The translations under genes were made by a program, and so were the position numbers. Source: Paenibacillus lautus NBRC 15380 (GTDB lineage Bacteria; Bacillota; Bacilli; Paenibacillales; Paenibacillaceae). Taken from it: DNA of 64,000 bases. Shown here one piece after another: positions 17,167 to 27,050 of the stretch. Below the pieces are notes generated by a model that worked only from the letters and a program-made list of their open reading frames with translations, was not told the DNA's origin and made no database searches. The stretch lies in NCBI RefSeq assembly GCF_004000945.1, contig NZ_BIMF01000005.1, positions 124,001-188,000 on the forward strand, written 5' to 3'. Position 1 is the stretch's first letter. Each line of letters begins with the position of its first letter.

Positions 17167-18249
17167 CTAAAGCTGGAATACCGCCGGTTTTACACACACC
17201 GGTTTGGATTGCGAGACTGTATATCCCGTAAAGGCAAGCTTGCCGTCTTCCGGATTCACATCAAACAATACAAGATTATTCCCGTCTCTATTGGCGACAA
17301 CCAGGAACTTGCCCCCAGGCATCAGCGCAAAATGACGCGGGTGTCCGCCTTCTGTCGAAATATATTGAACCGGACTTAAGCGACCGGTATCTTCATGCAC
17401 GGAGAATACAACAATGCTGTCATGTCCGCGGTTAGACCCGTATACCGTTTTGCCGTCCGCAGACACGGCAATCTCGGCGCAGTAACTCTCCCCGTCAAAA
17501 TCCGCAGGCAGTGTCGATATCGTTTCCAGTATTTCTAAACGCCCCTCGTTCGGGATGTAGCGAAGCACCGTGACACTGGAATTCAACTCGTTGATGACAT
17601 AAGCGTATGCACCGCTTGGATGGAACGCTAAATGACGGGGGCCTAGGCCTGCTTCCAGCTGGGTTTCGCCATGAAAGCTCAATTCTTGGGTATTCTCACT
17701 TACCGTGTAAGCGAGAATTTTATCCAGTCCCAAGTCCTGTACGAACACGAATCTACCATCCGGACTGTAAAACGCCGAATGCGCTCTGGATTGCTGATCT
17801 TCCCGTACAGAAACGAGATCCGCGTGTTTCTTCTCATCCAGAAGTTCACCGGCTTGTCCATCCGTACCGATTGCATGAAGGCCTACCAAACCTCCATGAT
17901 AACTCGAAACAATCAAATGCTTGCTCGCTTCATCTCGCTGGATATGGCAAGTAGAGCTGCTCACACTGCGAACCCGGTTCCGTTCGGTCAGCTTGCCGGC
18001 AATAGGGTCGATCTCAAAGCTGATGACCTCGCCAGTCTTTCCGCCTTCCTCTGTAATTTCGCCAATGGCATATAAACGTCTGGCTTCCGGGTCTACGTTC
18101 AGAAAGGTCGGATTCTTAATGCCGGATACCTCATCAAGCAGCTTCAGTTCGCCGCTATCCCCGTTAAATTCATATACGCATACTCCGCTTTGGTTGTTTT
18201 CCGCATACGCACCTGTAAACAGCAGCGTACGTTGTGATGGATTCGCCAT
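17167..18249 (-). CDS. Lactonase family protein (6-phosphogluconolactonase-like, YkgB/COG2706)
   Basis: 360 aa from ATG at 18249 behind AGGGGAGAG. Repeating beta-propeller blades (LLFTGAYAENNQSGVCVYEFNG; HLAFHPSGAYAYVINELNSSV; GGHPRHFALMPGGKFLVVANRDGNN, each within one blade) identify the seven-bladed lactonase family of YkgB and E. coli Pgl. Possible role: hydrolysis of 6-phosphogluconolactone in the pentose phosphate pathway; many members have untested substrates. Monocistronic with its own terminator. Confidence 0.88.
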   Translation of the reverse strand: MANPSQRTLLFTGAYAENNQSGVCVYEFNGDSGELKLLDEVSGIKNPTFLNVDPEARRLYAIGEITEEGGKTGEVISFEIDPIAGKLTERNRVRSVSSSTCHIQRDEASKHLIVSSYHGGLVGLHAIGTDGQAGELLDEKKHADLVSVREDQQSRAHSAFYSPDGRFVFVQDLGLDKILAYTVSENTQELSFHGETQLEAGLGPRHLAFHPSGAYAYVINELNSSVTVLRYIPNEGRLEILETISTLPADFDGESYCAEIAVSADGKTVYGSNRGHDSIVVFSVHEDTGRLSPVQYISTEGGHPRHFALMPGGKFLVVANRDGNNLVLFDVNPEDGKLAFTGYTVSQSKPVCVKPAVFQL

Positions 18250-18422
18250 AATGCCTATCTCTCCCCTCATTTATCTATAATTTTCATGTTTTATGTAATG
18301 GACTATCAGATACCATGTTAACTTCAACCCCAATGAAAATCAAATGACTTGATGTCTGATGCCTGTTTGTATTTTGTCATACCGGGTATGTATGTACTAT
18401 ATCGACTGAAGGAGGTATTCCC

Positions 18423-18590
18423 ATGAAACAACCGAACAGCGAGGAAGTACGCAATCAGCAGCATACGGAGAATGACTCTCAGGAGCAAAGGGACAAGGTG
18501 AAGAAACATCAGGATGTGGAGCCTCAGGCTGAGAATTGGAACCCTCGGGATCTCCCCGATCCAAACGATAACAATAAATCAAAATCTTAA
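18423..18590 (+). CDS. Small hydrophilic protein, 55 aa, unknown function
   Basis: Starts at ATG 18423 with a near-perfect AAGGAGGT ribosome site 7 bases upstream and ends at TAA 18590, just before a strong terminator. The product is rich in Asn, Gln, Glu, Asp and Lys, with no hydrophobic stretch (ends NWNPRDLPDPNDNNKSKS), so soluble and probably disordered. Composition recalls small acid-soluble or stress-related proteins of Bacilli, but I recognise no family. The opposite-strand reading frames here have no ribosome site. Confidence 0.68.
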   Translation: MKQPNSEEVRNQQHTENDSQEQRDKVKKHQDVEPQAENWNPRDLPDPNDNNKSKS

Positions 18591-18600
18591 TCGCTTATAT

Positions 18601-18638
18601 AAGAAGGCCGCATGGTAATGTCCATGCGGCCTTCTTAT
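18601..18638. terminator. Bidirectional terminator between the 55-aa gene and odhB
   Basis: Perfect 15-bp stem AAGAAGGCCGCATGG (18601-18615) with its complement (18622-18636), 6-base loop, between convergent genes. Confidence 0.8.
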
Positions 18639-18665
18639 TATGAATATGTCGCAAAGCTGAGATGA

Positions 18666-19940
18666 TTAACCTTCCAACAGCAGCGACTCTGGATCTTCAA
18701 GAAGCTCTTTAACCGTTACCAGGAAGCGAACCGCTTCGGAACCATCAACGATCCGATGATCATAGGACAGTGCGATATACATCATAGGACGATTCTCCAT
18801 ACGCTCTGCATCAATGGCTACCGGACGAAGCTGGATTTTGTGCATGCCGAGGATACCCACCTGAGGCGTATTCAGGATCGGCGTAGACAACAGCGAACCG
18901 AAGACGCCGCCATTCGTGATCGTAAATGTACCGCCTTGCAGCTCAGACAAGGACAGCGCATTATTGCGAGCCTTCGCAGCAAGATTGCCGATTTCCTTCT
19001 CAATCTCGGCGAAGCCAAGACGATCAGCATCGCGAACGACCGGAACAACAAGTCCTTCTTTCGCGGATACCGCAATACCGATATCATAGAATTTCTTCAC
19101 AACAATATCATCGCCATCGATCTCGGCATTAAGGTGCGGGAACCTCTTCAACGCACCTACAACCGCTTTGGTGAAGAAGGACATGAACCCGAGGCCTACG
19201 TCATGCTTCTCCTGGAAAGCTTGCTTACGACGCTTGCGCACATCCAGGATTGCTGTCATATCCACTTCATTGAAGGTCGTCAGCATGGCAGCCGTATGCT
19301 GCGCTTCGACCAAACGATTCGCAATCGTTTGACGACGGCGGGACATGCGTGTGCGTTCTACCGGCTTTCCATACTCAGCGGCCGGAGCTTGTGCTGCCGG
19401 TGCAGCCGTGGAAGCTGCTGGCTTGCTTGGTGCTGCAGGCTGCTTGGCTTCATTATGATTCTTCACATCATCATGGTAAATCCGACCGATCGGGTCGCGG
19501 CCCTGTACCTGGTCTAGATCAATCCCGCGTTCACGAGCCAGTTTGCGTGCGGATGGCGATGCAGTCAGACCCGCTCCTTCCTCGTTCTGAGCCGGTACCG
19601 GAGCTTGCGGCTTCGGCGCTTCTGCCGCCGGTGCCGGAGCAGCCGCCGTTTGCGCGGATGCAGGAGCTTCAGCTGCCTTCGATGCCGGTGCGCTTGCAAC
19701 GCCTTCCTGCGGAGAAATTTGACCGATCACTTCACCGATCGTTACATTCTCCCCTTCTTGACGAAGGATTTTTTCCACAACGCCTTCTGACTCTGCGCTA
19801 ATTTCAAGATTAACCTTATCCGTTTCTAACTCGAGCAGCACATCACCGATGTTAACGCTATCCCCTTCTTTAACGTGCCATTTGAATATCGTTCCTTCGG
19901 TGATGGATTCGCCCATAGCTGGTACAGTAATTTCGCTCAC
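18666..19940 (-). CDS. odhB: Dihydrolipoyllysine succinyltransferase (E2 of 2-oxoglutarate dehydrogenase)
   Basis: 424 aa. Lipoyl domain (1-77) with the lipoylated lysine in ETDKVNLE (Lys42), an Ala/Pro-rich linker (about 80-120), peripheral subunit-binding domain (about 125-160), another Ala/Pro linker and the catalytic acyltransferase domain ending in SYDHRIVDG (His395, Asp399). It transfers succinyl groups to CoA in the TCA cycle. It starts 5 bases after the odhA stop and is co-transcribed with it. Domain order and length are normal. Confidence 0.97.
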   Translation of the reverse strand: MSEITVPAMGESITEGTIFKWHVKEGDSVNIGDVLLELETDKVNLEISAESEGVVEKILRQEGENVTIGEVIGQISPQEGVASAPASKAAEAPASAQTAAAPAPAAEAPKPQAPVPAQNEEGAGLTASPSARKLARERGIDLDQVQGRDPIGRIYHDDVKNHNEAKQPAAPSKPAASTAAPAAQAPAAEYGKPVERTRMSRRRQTIANRLVEAQHTAAMLTTFNEVDMTAILDVRKRRKQAFQEKHDVGLGFMSFFTKAVVGALKRFPHLNAEIDGDDIVVKKFYDIGIAVSAKEGLVVPVVRDADRLGFAEIEKEIGNLAAKARNNALSLSELQGGTFTITNGGVFGSLLSTPILNTPQVGILGMHKIQLRPVAIDAERMENRPMMYIALSYDHRIVDGSEAVRFLVTVKELLEDPESLLLEG

Positions 19941-19945
19941 AGCCG

Positions 19946-22822
19946 CTACCTCCCCAATGAGATCTCTTGATTTATAGTTTTACGATTAAGGGCAAAAGAA
20001 ATGATGGTCTGTTGCTCATAAGCATGAACATCCTGATAGCCGCTAGCAGGGCTCGAACGCTCAGGACGTCCGCTGTAACGGACCTCTGTGCCTTTAGGTG
20101 CAATTTCACGAATTCTTGGTTCCATGAAGCTCCAGCTGCCCATGTTCTGAGGTTCTTCCTGAACCCACAGAATCTCTTTCAGGTTCGGATACTTCTGCAA
20201 TACACGGGAAATTTCTTCTTTAGGGAACGGATACAGCTGTTCCACACGAAGAATATGAATCCAGGACTGATCCTGATCCTTCTGTTTATCCAGTGCATCC
20301 TCCAAATCGATCGCAACTTTCCCCGAGCACAGCACCAGGCGTTCCACCTTCTTCGGTGATTGGCCAAGACCCGGCTGTTCCATCACTTTCTGGAAACCGC
20401 CCTCACTGAACGCGTTCACAGGCGATGCCACGCGCGGATTACGAATCAAGCTCTTCGGAGCCATAATCACCAGCGGTTTGGCATCTTCCGTTTCGGTCAA
20501 TGAAGCCTGTTTGCGCAGCAGATGGAAATACTGGGCAGCGGAAGTCAGATTCGCAACCGTCCAGTTGTCTTCTCCACTCAGCTGGAGGAAGCGTTCCAAT
20601 CTTGCACTGGAGTGCTCAGGACCATTCCCTTCATACCCATGAGGAAGCAGCATAACCAAGCTGGACTTCTGTCTCCATTTCGAGCGGCCGGCTGTGATGA
20701 ACTGGTCAATGATGACTTGGGCACAGTTAACGAAATCGCCATACTGCGCTTCCCAGATAACCAAGGTCTCAGGAGAGTACACATTGTAGCCATATTCAAA
20801 TCCAACAACGGCTGCTTCGGTTAACGGGCTGTTATGGATCGCGAACGAAGCCTTGGCTTGCGGCAACCGGTGCAGCGGGCAGAAGGTCTCCCCATTAACC
20901 GCATCATGAAGCACGAGGTTACGATGGGCAAATGTTGCACGTTCAGCATCCTGTCCCGTAATCCGGATCGGCTTGCCGTCTGCAAGAATCGTAGCGAATG
21001 CCAGCGTTTCGGCATGGCCCCAGTCCACCTTCTCGCCTTCGTCGAGCGAGTTGCTGCGGCGCTCGAGGATACGTTGAAGCTTCGGATATACCGTAAAGCC
21101 TTCCGGCCACTGCAGGAGCTCGCGATTAATCCCGCGCAGCACTTCTGCAGATACATTCGTAGCTGCTTCGGTCTTGGATTTACCGTCCGTAGCGTTCAAT
21201 CCAAGCAGGATCTGATCAACAGGATCCTTCAACTTCACGCTCTCGTAAGAATTCTTGAGGACCTCCAGGACGCTATTCTTCAGACCGTCCACTTGTTCTT
21301 GGGTCAGAATGTTTCCATCCACCAGCTTCTTCATATAAATGGTGCTGACGGTTGGATGATTCTTCACCTTCTGATAGATCAGCGGTTGGGTTGTTTCCGG
21401 ATCATCGGTTTCGTTGTGGCCATATTTCCGGTAGCCCACAAGATCGATCAGAATGCTCTTCTTGAACTTGTTGCGATAATCGCTCGCAAGACGAGCAACC
21501 GCGATACATGCTTCCGGATCATCCGCATTCACGTGGATAATCGGAATCTCATATCCTTTCGCCAAATCACTCGCATAATGAGTCGATCTGGAATCTCTGC
21601 CTTCCGTCGTGAATCCGATACGGTTATTCACGATAATGTGAATCGATCCGCCCGTACGGAACGCCGGCAGTTTATTAAAGTTCAAGGTTTCCGGCACGAT
21701 CCCTTCCCCAGGGAACGCGGAATCACCATGTATCTGAATGCTAAGCGCTTTGTTTACATCCTGCTTCGGATATCCCGCTTCACTGCGATCCTCCTGAGCA
21801 GCACGAGCAAAGCCCTCTACCACCGGATTGACATATTCCAGGTGACTCGGGTTGTTCGCGAGCGTAATGCGAACCTGCCGTGCTTCATCCTTCTTCAGAT
21901 AACGGTCCGCACCCAAATGATACTTCACGTCCCCTGTCCAGCCGTAGTTAATGCCCATGGAGCCTTCGGATGGAACGAGATGTTTATTCGGAGAGTGCAT
22001 GAACTCCGAGAAAATTTTACTGTAATCCTTGCCCAGCACATGAGCCAGGACGTTCAAGCGACCACGGTGTGCCATCCCCACGAGGATGGAGTTAACATCC
22101 ACTTCGGCCATTTGGCGAACGATCTCGTCAAGCAGCGGCACGAGTGCTTCGTTGCCCTCAACCGAGAAGCGCTTCGCACCTACGAACGTGCGGTGCAGGA
22201 ATTCCTCGAATTGCTCGGCCTCAAGCAGCTTCTTCAAAAGCCCTTTGCGCTCGTCTACGCTCATGCCGGACAAATAACGTCCCGATTCAGCCTGCTCGTT
22301 GAGCCATTTGCGTTCTTCTTCATCATGAACGTGGCTAAATTCATAGGCAATGGAGCCTGTATATAGTTGTAACAGCCGCTGGATTGCCTCTAAGCCATTC
22401 TTGATATCGCTAGGAGCCTCCTCCCAGACGATCTCTGCAGGCAGGGCTGCCAAATCCGCTTGGCTGAGTTGGTAGCTTTCTGGTTGAAGCAGACGCGTGT
22501 CAGCTTCGTTTCCAATTCCAATCGGATCAATGTCGGCGGCCAGATGACCGTAGGTTCTAATGTTCCATACCAGTTTGCCGGCAGCTACCCCTTTTTTCAG
22601 TAATTGCGGGTCGTAGCTAACACCTTGTCCCTGCGAATCCGCTTTCTTTTCATTGTTTTCCAAAGATGGAGGCGGTCCCCAGCTGGCGAACAGCTCACGG
22701 TATCCTGGCTCCACAGATTGCGGGTCTTGCAAAAACTTCTCATACTGATCTTGAATGTACCCCAAGTTCGGACCGTGATATTTCTGCCAAGGTCCCTCTG
22801 TCATTCTGTCAAGGGTCTTCAT
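19946..22822 (-). CDS. odhA: 2-oxoglutarate dehydrogenase E1 component
   Basis: 958 aa thiamine-diphosphate enzyme that decarboxylates 2-oxoglutarate and succinylates OdhB. Visible features: the N-terminal [20 protein letters not shown] region, [17 protein letters not shown], the ThDP/Mg region ([14 protein letters not shown] and [13 protein letters not shown]) and the C-terminal transketolase-like part ([20 protein letters not shown]). Length is typical of Bacilli. GGAGGG precedes ATG 22822. The 222-base gap upstream carries a TATAAT-like -10 (minus strand 22909-22914) but no clear -35. Confidence 0.98.
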   Translation of the reverse strand: MKTLDRMTEGPWQKYHGPNLGYIQDQYEKFLQDPQSVEPGYRELFASWGPPPSLENNEKKADSQGQGVSYDPQLLKKGVAAGKLVWNIRTYGHLAADIDPIGIGNEADTRLLQPESYQLSQADLAALPAEIVWEEAPSDIKNGLEAIQRLLQLYTGSIAYEFSHVHDEEERKWLNEQAESGRYLSGMSVDERKGLLKKLLEAEQFEEFLHRTFVGAKRFSVEGNEALVPLLDEIVRQMAEVDVNSILVGMAHRGRLNVLAHVLGKDYSKIFSEFMHSPNKHLVPSEGSMGINYGWTGDVKYHLGADRYLKKDEARQVRITLANNPSHLEYVNPVVEGFARAAQEDRSEAGYPKQDVNKALSIQIHGDSAFPGEGIVPETLNFNKLPAFRTGGSIHIIVNNRIGFTTEGRDSRSTHYASDLAKGYEIPIIHVNADDPEACIAVARLASDYRNKFKKSILIDLVGYRKYGHNETDDPETTQPLIYQKVKNHPTVSTIYMKKLVDGNILTQEQVDGLKNSVLEVLKNSYESVKLKDPVDQILLGLNATDGKSKTEAATNVSAEVLRGINRELLQWPEGFTVYPKLQRILERRSNSLDEGEKVDWGHAETLAFATILADGKPIRITGQDAERATFAHRNLVLHDAVNGETFCPLHRLPQAKASFAIHNSPLTEAAVVGFEYGYNVYSPETLVIWEAQYGDFVNCAQVIIDQFITAGRSKWRQKSSLVMLLPHGYEGNGPEHSSARLERFLQLSGEDNWTVANLTSAAQYFHLLRKQASLTETEDAKPLVIMAPKSLIRNPRVASPVNAFSEGGFQKVMEQPGLGQSPKKVERLVLCSGKVAIDLEDALDKQKDQDQSWIHILRVEQLYPFPKEEISRVLQKYPNLKEILWVQEEPQNMGSWSFMEPRIREIAPKGTEVRYSGRPERSSPASGYQDVHAYEQQTIISFALNRKTINQEISLGR

Positions 22823-23044
22823 CGCTGACTCCCTCCGTCAGATTATTTTGATTGCTCAAGGACGGAATTTCATATTTTACATTAAATAAACGTTTTCTTA
22901 CAATTACATTATAATACACTTGGCCTCAATACCGAAAATACCCTTTATATATAATAATGATCTCAGAAACAGATGAATTTGCGTCAATTTTTTGACGATT
23001 TGTCCGTGACCCTCCCAATTCCCTGTACGGGATTCCAATTAAAG

Positions 23045-23947
23045 TCATTTATCTGAAAAAATATCCACTTCCAGCCAGTCCATCTGCCGCAGCGGTTCGG
23101 GTCCGGTATCCATCCCCAGCAGCTGGAGAAGCTGTTTGGCGTTGTCGGAAGCATCGCCTCCCGAATTGTTATTGAATATAATCCAGCACTGCTTTGACTT
23201 CTCAAGCAATTGCTCTATCCATACCTTCCACTGCTCCAATTCCTCTAAACTGTAACGGTATAAATAGCGCACCTCACGCCAGTTGGGCTGACCGCTGGAA
23301 TGCCACCCTTCGGCGTTACGTCCATGCATCCGGATCATCACAGCCTCTGTACCCGATGTCTCAAGCACGACCGGTACGGATCCAATGCCTGCTTGCGGCT
23401 CGTCGGCTATGCTGTGAATCCAGCCCTCGCTTCGCATAAACTCAAGCGTCTTCTCCCGAAACTCCCGCGCATACCAGCTCTGATGCCGAAATTCCAGGGC
23501 TATCGGAACATCCTTCATCCACTCCCGCGTACGCTTCAGAATGTCCACATGTTTGCGTTCACAACCGAACCATGGCGGGTATTGAAAAAGAACGGTTCTT
23601 AATTTACCCGCAGCCCGCAATTCCTCGACTGATGTGAGCAAATGATCAAACATCGTTTTGACGCTCGGGTATCTGTCCTTGCCCTGGCCGCGTGCATGAC
23701 CTGTCATGCCTTGATAAGCTTTAACAATAAAACCAAAGTGGTCTGGGACGGCAGCTGCCCACTTATTCATTTGTTCCGGTGAAGGTATGGCATAGAACGA
23801 ATTGTCCATCTCCACGATGGGAAAATGTCGGCTGTACATTTCCAGCCTGTCCGAAGGCCTCGCCCCTTCATCATACAGCTTGTCATGATCTCCCCATCCG
23901 GACAGCCCCACCTGAATCACATGTTTATGCTTTTCTTCCTTTAACAT
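23045..23947 (-). CDS. DUF72 family protein (YunF-like)
   Basis: 300 aa from ATG at 23947, with GAGAGG 6 bases upstream; ten more codons to 23977 have no ribosome site. The pattern VGLSGWGDH near the start, YSRHFPIVEMDNSFYAIP, then EFRHQSW and IIFNNNSGGDASDNA identifies the DUF72 (TIM-barrel) family, of which B. subtilis YunF is a member. Cytoplasmic; no established function. Single gene. Confidence 0.9.
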   Translation of the reverse strand: MLKEEKHKHVIQVGLSGWGDHDKLYDEGARPSDRLEMYSRHFPIVEMDNSFYAIPSPEQMNKWAAAVPDHFGFIVKAYQGMTGHARGQGKDRYPSVKTMFDHLLTSVEELRAAGKLRTVLFQYPPWFGCERKHVDILKRTREWMKDVPIALEFRHQSWYAREFREKTLEFMRSEGWIHSIADEPQAGIGSVPVVLETSGTEAVMIRMHGRNAEGWHSSGQPNWREVRYLYRYSLEELEQWKVWIEQLLEKSKQCWIIFNNNSGGDASDNAKQLLQLLGMDTGPEPLRQMDWLEVDIFSDK

Positions 23948-24069
23948 AACAATCCTCTCATCCACATGATTTACCATATCGGGGACTTCTATTAATTAAC
24001 CTCATACGGGATCTTTCAAAAGCAGGCAACCCCTTACTGATTTTACCAACGCCTTTTAAACGTTTACTT

Positions 24070-24573
24070 CTAATCGTAAAAAATATGATGCGCCTCCAGC
24101 ATTCCGTTCAGGATGAGAATCCTTCCATAGGAGTACCGGGGCTGGCGCCTTTTATCCGTGGCGGAACCGGGATTGAAGAGCAGCACCCCTTGTACATGTT
24201 CTTTAAACGGGATATGGGAGTGACCGAACAAGATACAATCCACCTCCGTGTCCGCAAAAGCTTTCCTTGCGCGGGAGGGGGTTGTTCCTCCTTGTCCGTG
24301 CCCATGCACAATACCGATGCGTTTGCCTTCGATTTCGACCAGCTTCTTGTAACCTAACCGTTCTATGATCCGCTCGTCGTCAACGTTTCCGGCTACTCCT
24401 TCCACCGGAGCATATTGACTAAGCTGTTCATAGAGCTCCCAATTGGACCAGTCTCCAGCATGAAGAATAAGATCCGAATGTCTTGCATCTTCAAGCAGCG
24501 AGGCTGGAAGCTCTTTCGCTTTTCTTGGCAAATGGGTGTCTGACAATACCGTAATCCGAAATGGATGACTCAT
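24070..24573 (-). CDS. Metallophosphoesterase (YfcE/MJ0936 type)
   Basis: 167 aa from ATG at 24573; AAGGGG lies 9 bases upstream, whereas the in-frame ATG at 24594 has none. All metal ligands of the calcineurin-like fold are present: SDTHL, HAGDWS, GNVDD, HGHGQ and GHSHIPF. Probably a cytoplasmic two-metal phosphodiesterase of unknown substrate. Single gene with a divergent LysE-type exporter upstream. Confidence 0.93.
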   Translation of the reverse strand: MSHPFRITVLSDTHLPRKAKELPASLLEDARHSDLILHAGDWSNWELYEQLSQYAPVEGVAGNVDDERIIERLGYKKLVEIEGKRIGIVHGHGQGGTTPSRARKAFADTEVDCILFGHSHIPFKEHVQGVLLFNPGSATDKRRQPRYSYGRILILNGMLEAHHIFYD

Positions 24574-24663
24574 CTTGATTGACCCCTTCTTCATGATATG
24601 AAATGCTGGGATATCTGCTTTCTGTCACTAATCTATATCCTACCAAATAAACGAATTCAAATA

Positions 24664-24690
24664 AAACCGCGCAGGTGAACTGCGCGGTTT
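24664..24690 (-). terminator. Strong hairpin between divergent genes, possible attenuator or end of a small RNA
   Basis: Perfect 11-bp stem AAACCGCGCAG (24664-24674) with CTGCGCGGTTT (24680-24690), followed on the minus strand by TTTTATTTG. It lies about 90 bases before the phosphoesterase start, so it does not end a recognised gene. Confidence 0.5.
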
Positions 24691-24817
24691 GTTGGTCTGT
24701 TGCGGACAGAAAAAAATTTCCAACCATAAGTTTTAGTTTGTCCTGGTGCTGAATACAATGTACGAGCATGAAGGTACAAGCTTTCTTATCCATGTTCATG
24801 ACGAGAGGTGGAAGTCA

Positions 24818-25453
24818 ATGAGTATTTTTATTAGCTACATGATTCTGGGACTTTCTCTATCAGCCCCCGTAGGCCCGGTCAATGCAGCGCAGCTCGACAA
24901 GGGGATCAAGAAAGGTTTTTGGCATGCATGGCTGTTCGGAATCGGTGCGGTCCTGGCGGACATCCTTTATATGATCCTGGTCTACCTGGGCGTTGTTCAC
25001 TTTCTGAATACACCGTTCATGCAGACCTTCCTGTGGCTGTTCGGCGCTTTTGTTCTTATCTATTCCGGGCTGGAAAGCATCCTGAATGCCAATAAAGTGA
25101 CGATCAGTCAAGACAGCAATGAAGATTCGTTGTGGAAAAGCATGCTCTCCGGGTTTCTCATGTCCGTGTCCAATCCGATGACGATCCTGTTCTGGCTGGG
25201 CATCTACGGCTCCATTCTCGTAAAAACCGCAGCGGACGACGGATCCGCCAATCTGTTTCTCTACAGCGTGGCCGTCATCGCCGGGGTTGTGATATGGGAT
25301 TTGTTCATGGCTGCGCTCGGCAGTGTATTCCGCCGATATTTGAGCAATAGAGCGCTCTCCCTGGTCTCCATTCTTTCCGGAATCTCGTTGATCATCTTTG
25401 GCGTCTATTTTGGAATTCGGGCTCTCGCCCTGCTATATCCGCTCATATTCTAA
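24818..25453 (+). CDS. LysE family amino-acid exporter
   Basis: 211 aa from ATG at 24818 (GAGAGGTGG upstream); the frame extends further upstream without a ribosome site. Six membrane helices and the family N terminus with the conserved SAPVGPVN motif (about 15-22), later SVSNPMTILFWLGI. RhtB/LysE proteins export amino acids or related metabolites; the substrate is unknown. Its stop overlaps the stop of the convergent amino-acid permease gene by 4 bases, with no terminator between them. Confidence 0.92.
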   Translation: MSIFISYMILGLSLSAPVGPVNAAQLDKGIKKGFWHAWLFGIGAVLADILYMILVYLGVVHFLNTPFMQTFLWLFGAFVLIYSGLESILNANKVTISQDSNEDSLWKSMLSGFLMSVSNPMTILFWLGIYGSILVKTAADDGSANLFLYSVAVIAGVVIWDLFMAALGSVFRRYLSNRALSLVSILSGISLIIFGVYFGIRALALLYPLIF

Positions 25454-26826
25454 CGGGCCGGTTTGGGACGAAGCTTGGGCTTGTCCGCCTCCCTGGCGTG
25501 GCCTTGGCCGGATTTCTTCCACACGGAGCGCATGCATAGGACAACCAGACCGATTACGAGGATAAACCCAAGACTGATCCAGAGCCCCGGGCGACTCGTA
25601 GGGTGCAGTGCGGTTCCACTGACGGCTGCCGCGATCAAAAGCATCCCGATGTATCTTTTGATCTTTCCCCAAACCGTAAGCTCTATGAGTCGGCCTGCCG
25701 ATATGAGGATGAAGAACCAGTTATACAGCAGCATCAGTCCTGCACCCGTGGTCAGATACTCATAAATCTTGCCTGGCATGAGCAGAGACAACACAATGGA
25801 TACAATCAATCCGATAGCTGTAAGGGATAGTGCGTATATGGGCGTATCCCTTTTAAACTTTTTCCTGGAAAAAAGCTTGGGAGCGTCCTTATCTTCGGAT
25901 AACGTAACGAGCATTGTGGTCACAGCATACAGCGAAGCCACCATGGTTGAGAAACCGGCTATAATCAATACAGCATTAAATATATGCGGGATAAAAGGAA
26001 GCTGGTAAGAGCTTAGCGCCACAACAAAGGGACTTTTCGTCGTGGAGAATTGGTTCCAGGCCACCATAATCACCGCCATGCCAATCGAAAGTACGTATAC
26101 GATGGATAGCAGCAGAATCATCACTCTACCCGCTTTGGGCGCTTCCTTCGGATTCTTCAAGCGAATCGCCATGACCCCCATGACTTCAATTCCGCCAAAG
26201 GCATAAAATGCAAAAATCAGAGACGACCACATGCCCATGCCACCTGCCGGAAAAAAGGCATTGAAGCTGCCTGGAACGTGCGGCTTCGTCCCTCCTTTTA
26301 ACCACCCCATCAAGGTGGCAGCAGCAATAACGAGAAACATGACAATCGCGGCGACCTTAATCACAGCCAATACATTCTCCAGCCGGTCGAAGCCTTTGTT
26401 CCCGATCCATATGACAAACAGTCCCAATACGGCAAAACCTGACGCAAATATCCACATCGGAACGCCTGGAAACCAAAAACGCGAGAATATCGCAAGCGCC
26501 GTCATCTGGCTCCCCATAATCAACACTTCGGAACACCAGTACATCCACCCTGTAGAGAAGCCTGCCCATCGGCCATAGGCTTTTTTGGCATAGGTCCGGA
26601 AAGAGCCCTTCTGCGGGTCGTCGGCCGTCATTCGTGACAGCACATCAAACACGAAGAAGGTGGCTGTCGCCGCCAATATAATCGAAAGAAGAAAAGCCGG
26701 TCCTCCAAGCCTGATCCCTAATGCGGATCCAAGAAAATAGCCTGTGCCGATCGTTGATGCAACCCCCAGCAGCGATAGCTGCCACCATCTCAAGTTCCCT
26801 GCCTCCGTCTTCGCCCCTTTGTTCAC
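25450..26826 (-). CDS. Amino-acid permease, APC family
   Basis: 458 aa, 12 predicted membrane helices. The first helix holds the unwound substrate-binding motif GVASTIGTGYFLGSALGI typical of the APC superfamily; the short hydrophilic C terminus (GHAREADKPKLRPKPAR) is cytoplasmic. Proton-coupled uptake of an amino acid is the family role; specificity cannot be read. Gene pairing tail to tail with a LysE exporter could reflect shared amino-acid homeostasis, but that is speculation. Confidence 0.92.
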   Translation of the reverse strand: MNKGAKTEAGNLRWWQLSLLGVASTIGTGYFLGSALGIRLGGPAFLLSIILAATATFFVFDVLSRMTADDPQKGSFRTYAKKAYGRWAGFSTGWMYWCSEVLIMGSQMTALAIFSRFWFPGVPMWIFASGFAVLGLFVIWIGNKGFDRLENVLAVIKVAAIVMFLVIAAATLMGWLKGGTKPHVPGSFNAFFPAGGMGMWSSLIFAFYAFGGIEVMGVMAIRLKNPKEAPKAGRVMILLLSIVYVLSIGMAVIMVAWNQFSTTKSPFVVALSSYQLPFIPHIFNAVLIIAGFSTMVASLYAVTTMLVTLSEDKDAPKLFSRKKFKRDTPIYALSLTAIGLIVSIVLSLLMPGKIYEYLTTGAGLMLLYNWFFILISAGRLIELTVWGKIKRYIGMLLIAAAVSGTALHPTSRPGLWISLGFILVIGLVVLCMRSVWKKSGQGHAREADKPKLRPKPAR

Positions 26827-27050
26827 GGTTCAGTCCTCCAGATTATTGTTATGGGTTCGTTCAAAACTTTCCTTATTATGAAGGGAACCTCCGTGATTTA
26901 TGTACCGCGGATCCCAACCTAAAAATGCCTTTTGGCAAAAGAGAAGCCATGGAATTAAGCTCATATCCAGCCTGTGGCTGGGTGTTCTCGCATATTTTGG
27001 TTGTTCCCCGAGAAACCTAATTGGAAGAAAGCTGAAATGGGGGAGCACAC

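Noticed and set aside
20834..22366. 510-codon plus-strand frame inside odhA
   Set aside because: Antisense to a full-length, highly conserved enzyme; no ribosome site or recognisable motif.
22880..22900. cre site upstream of odhA
   Set aside because: Best match to TGWNANCGNTNWCA has three mismatches at fixed positions.
22900..22930. dif-like recombination site near the terminus gene
   Set aside because: The AT-rich ATTATAATAC stretch does not fit the two XerC/XerD half-sites of B. subtilis dif.
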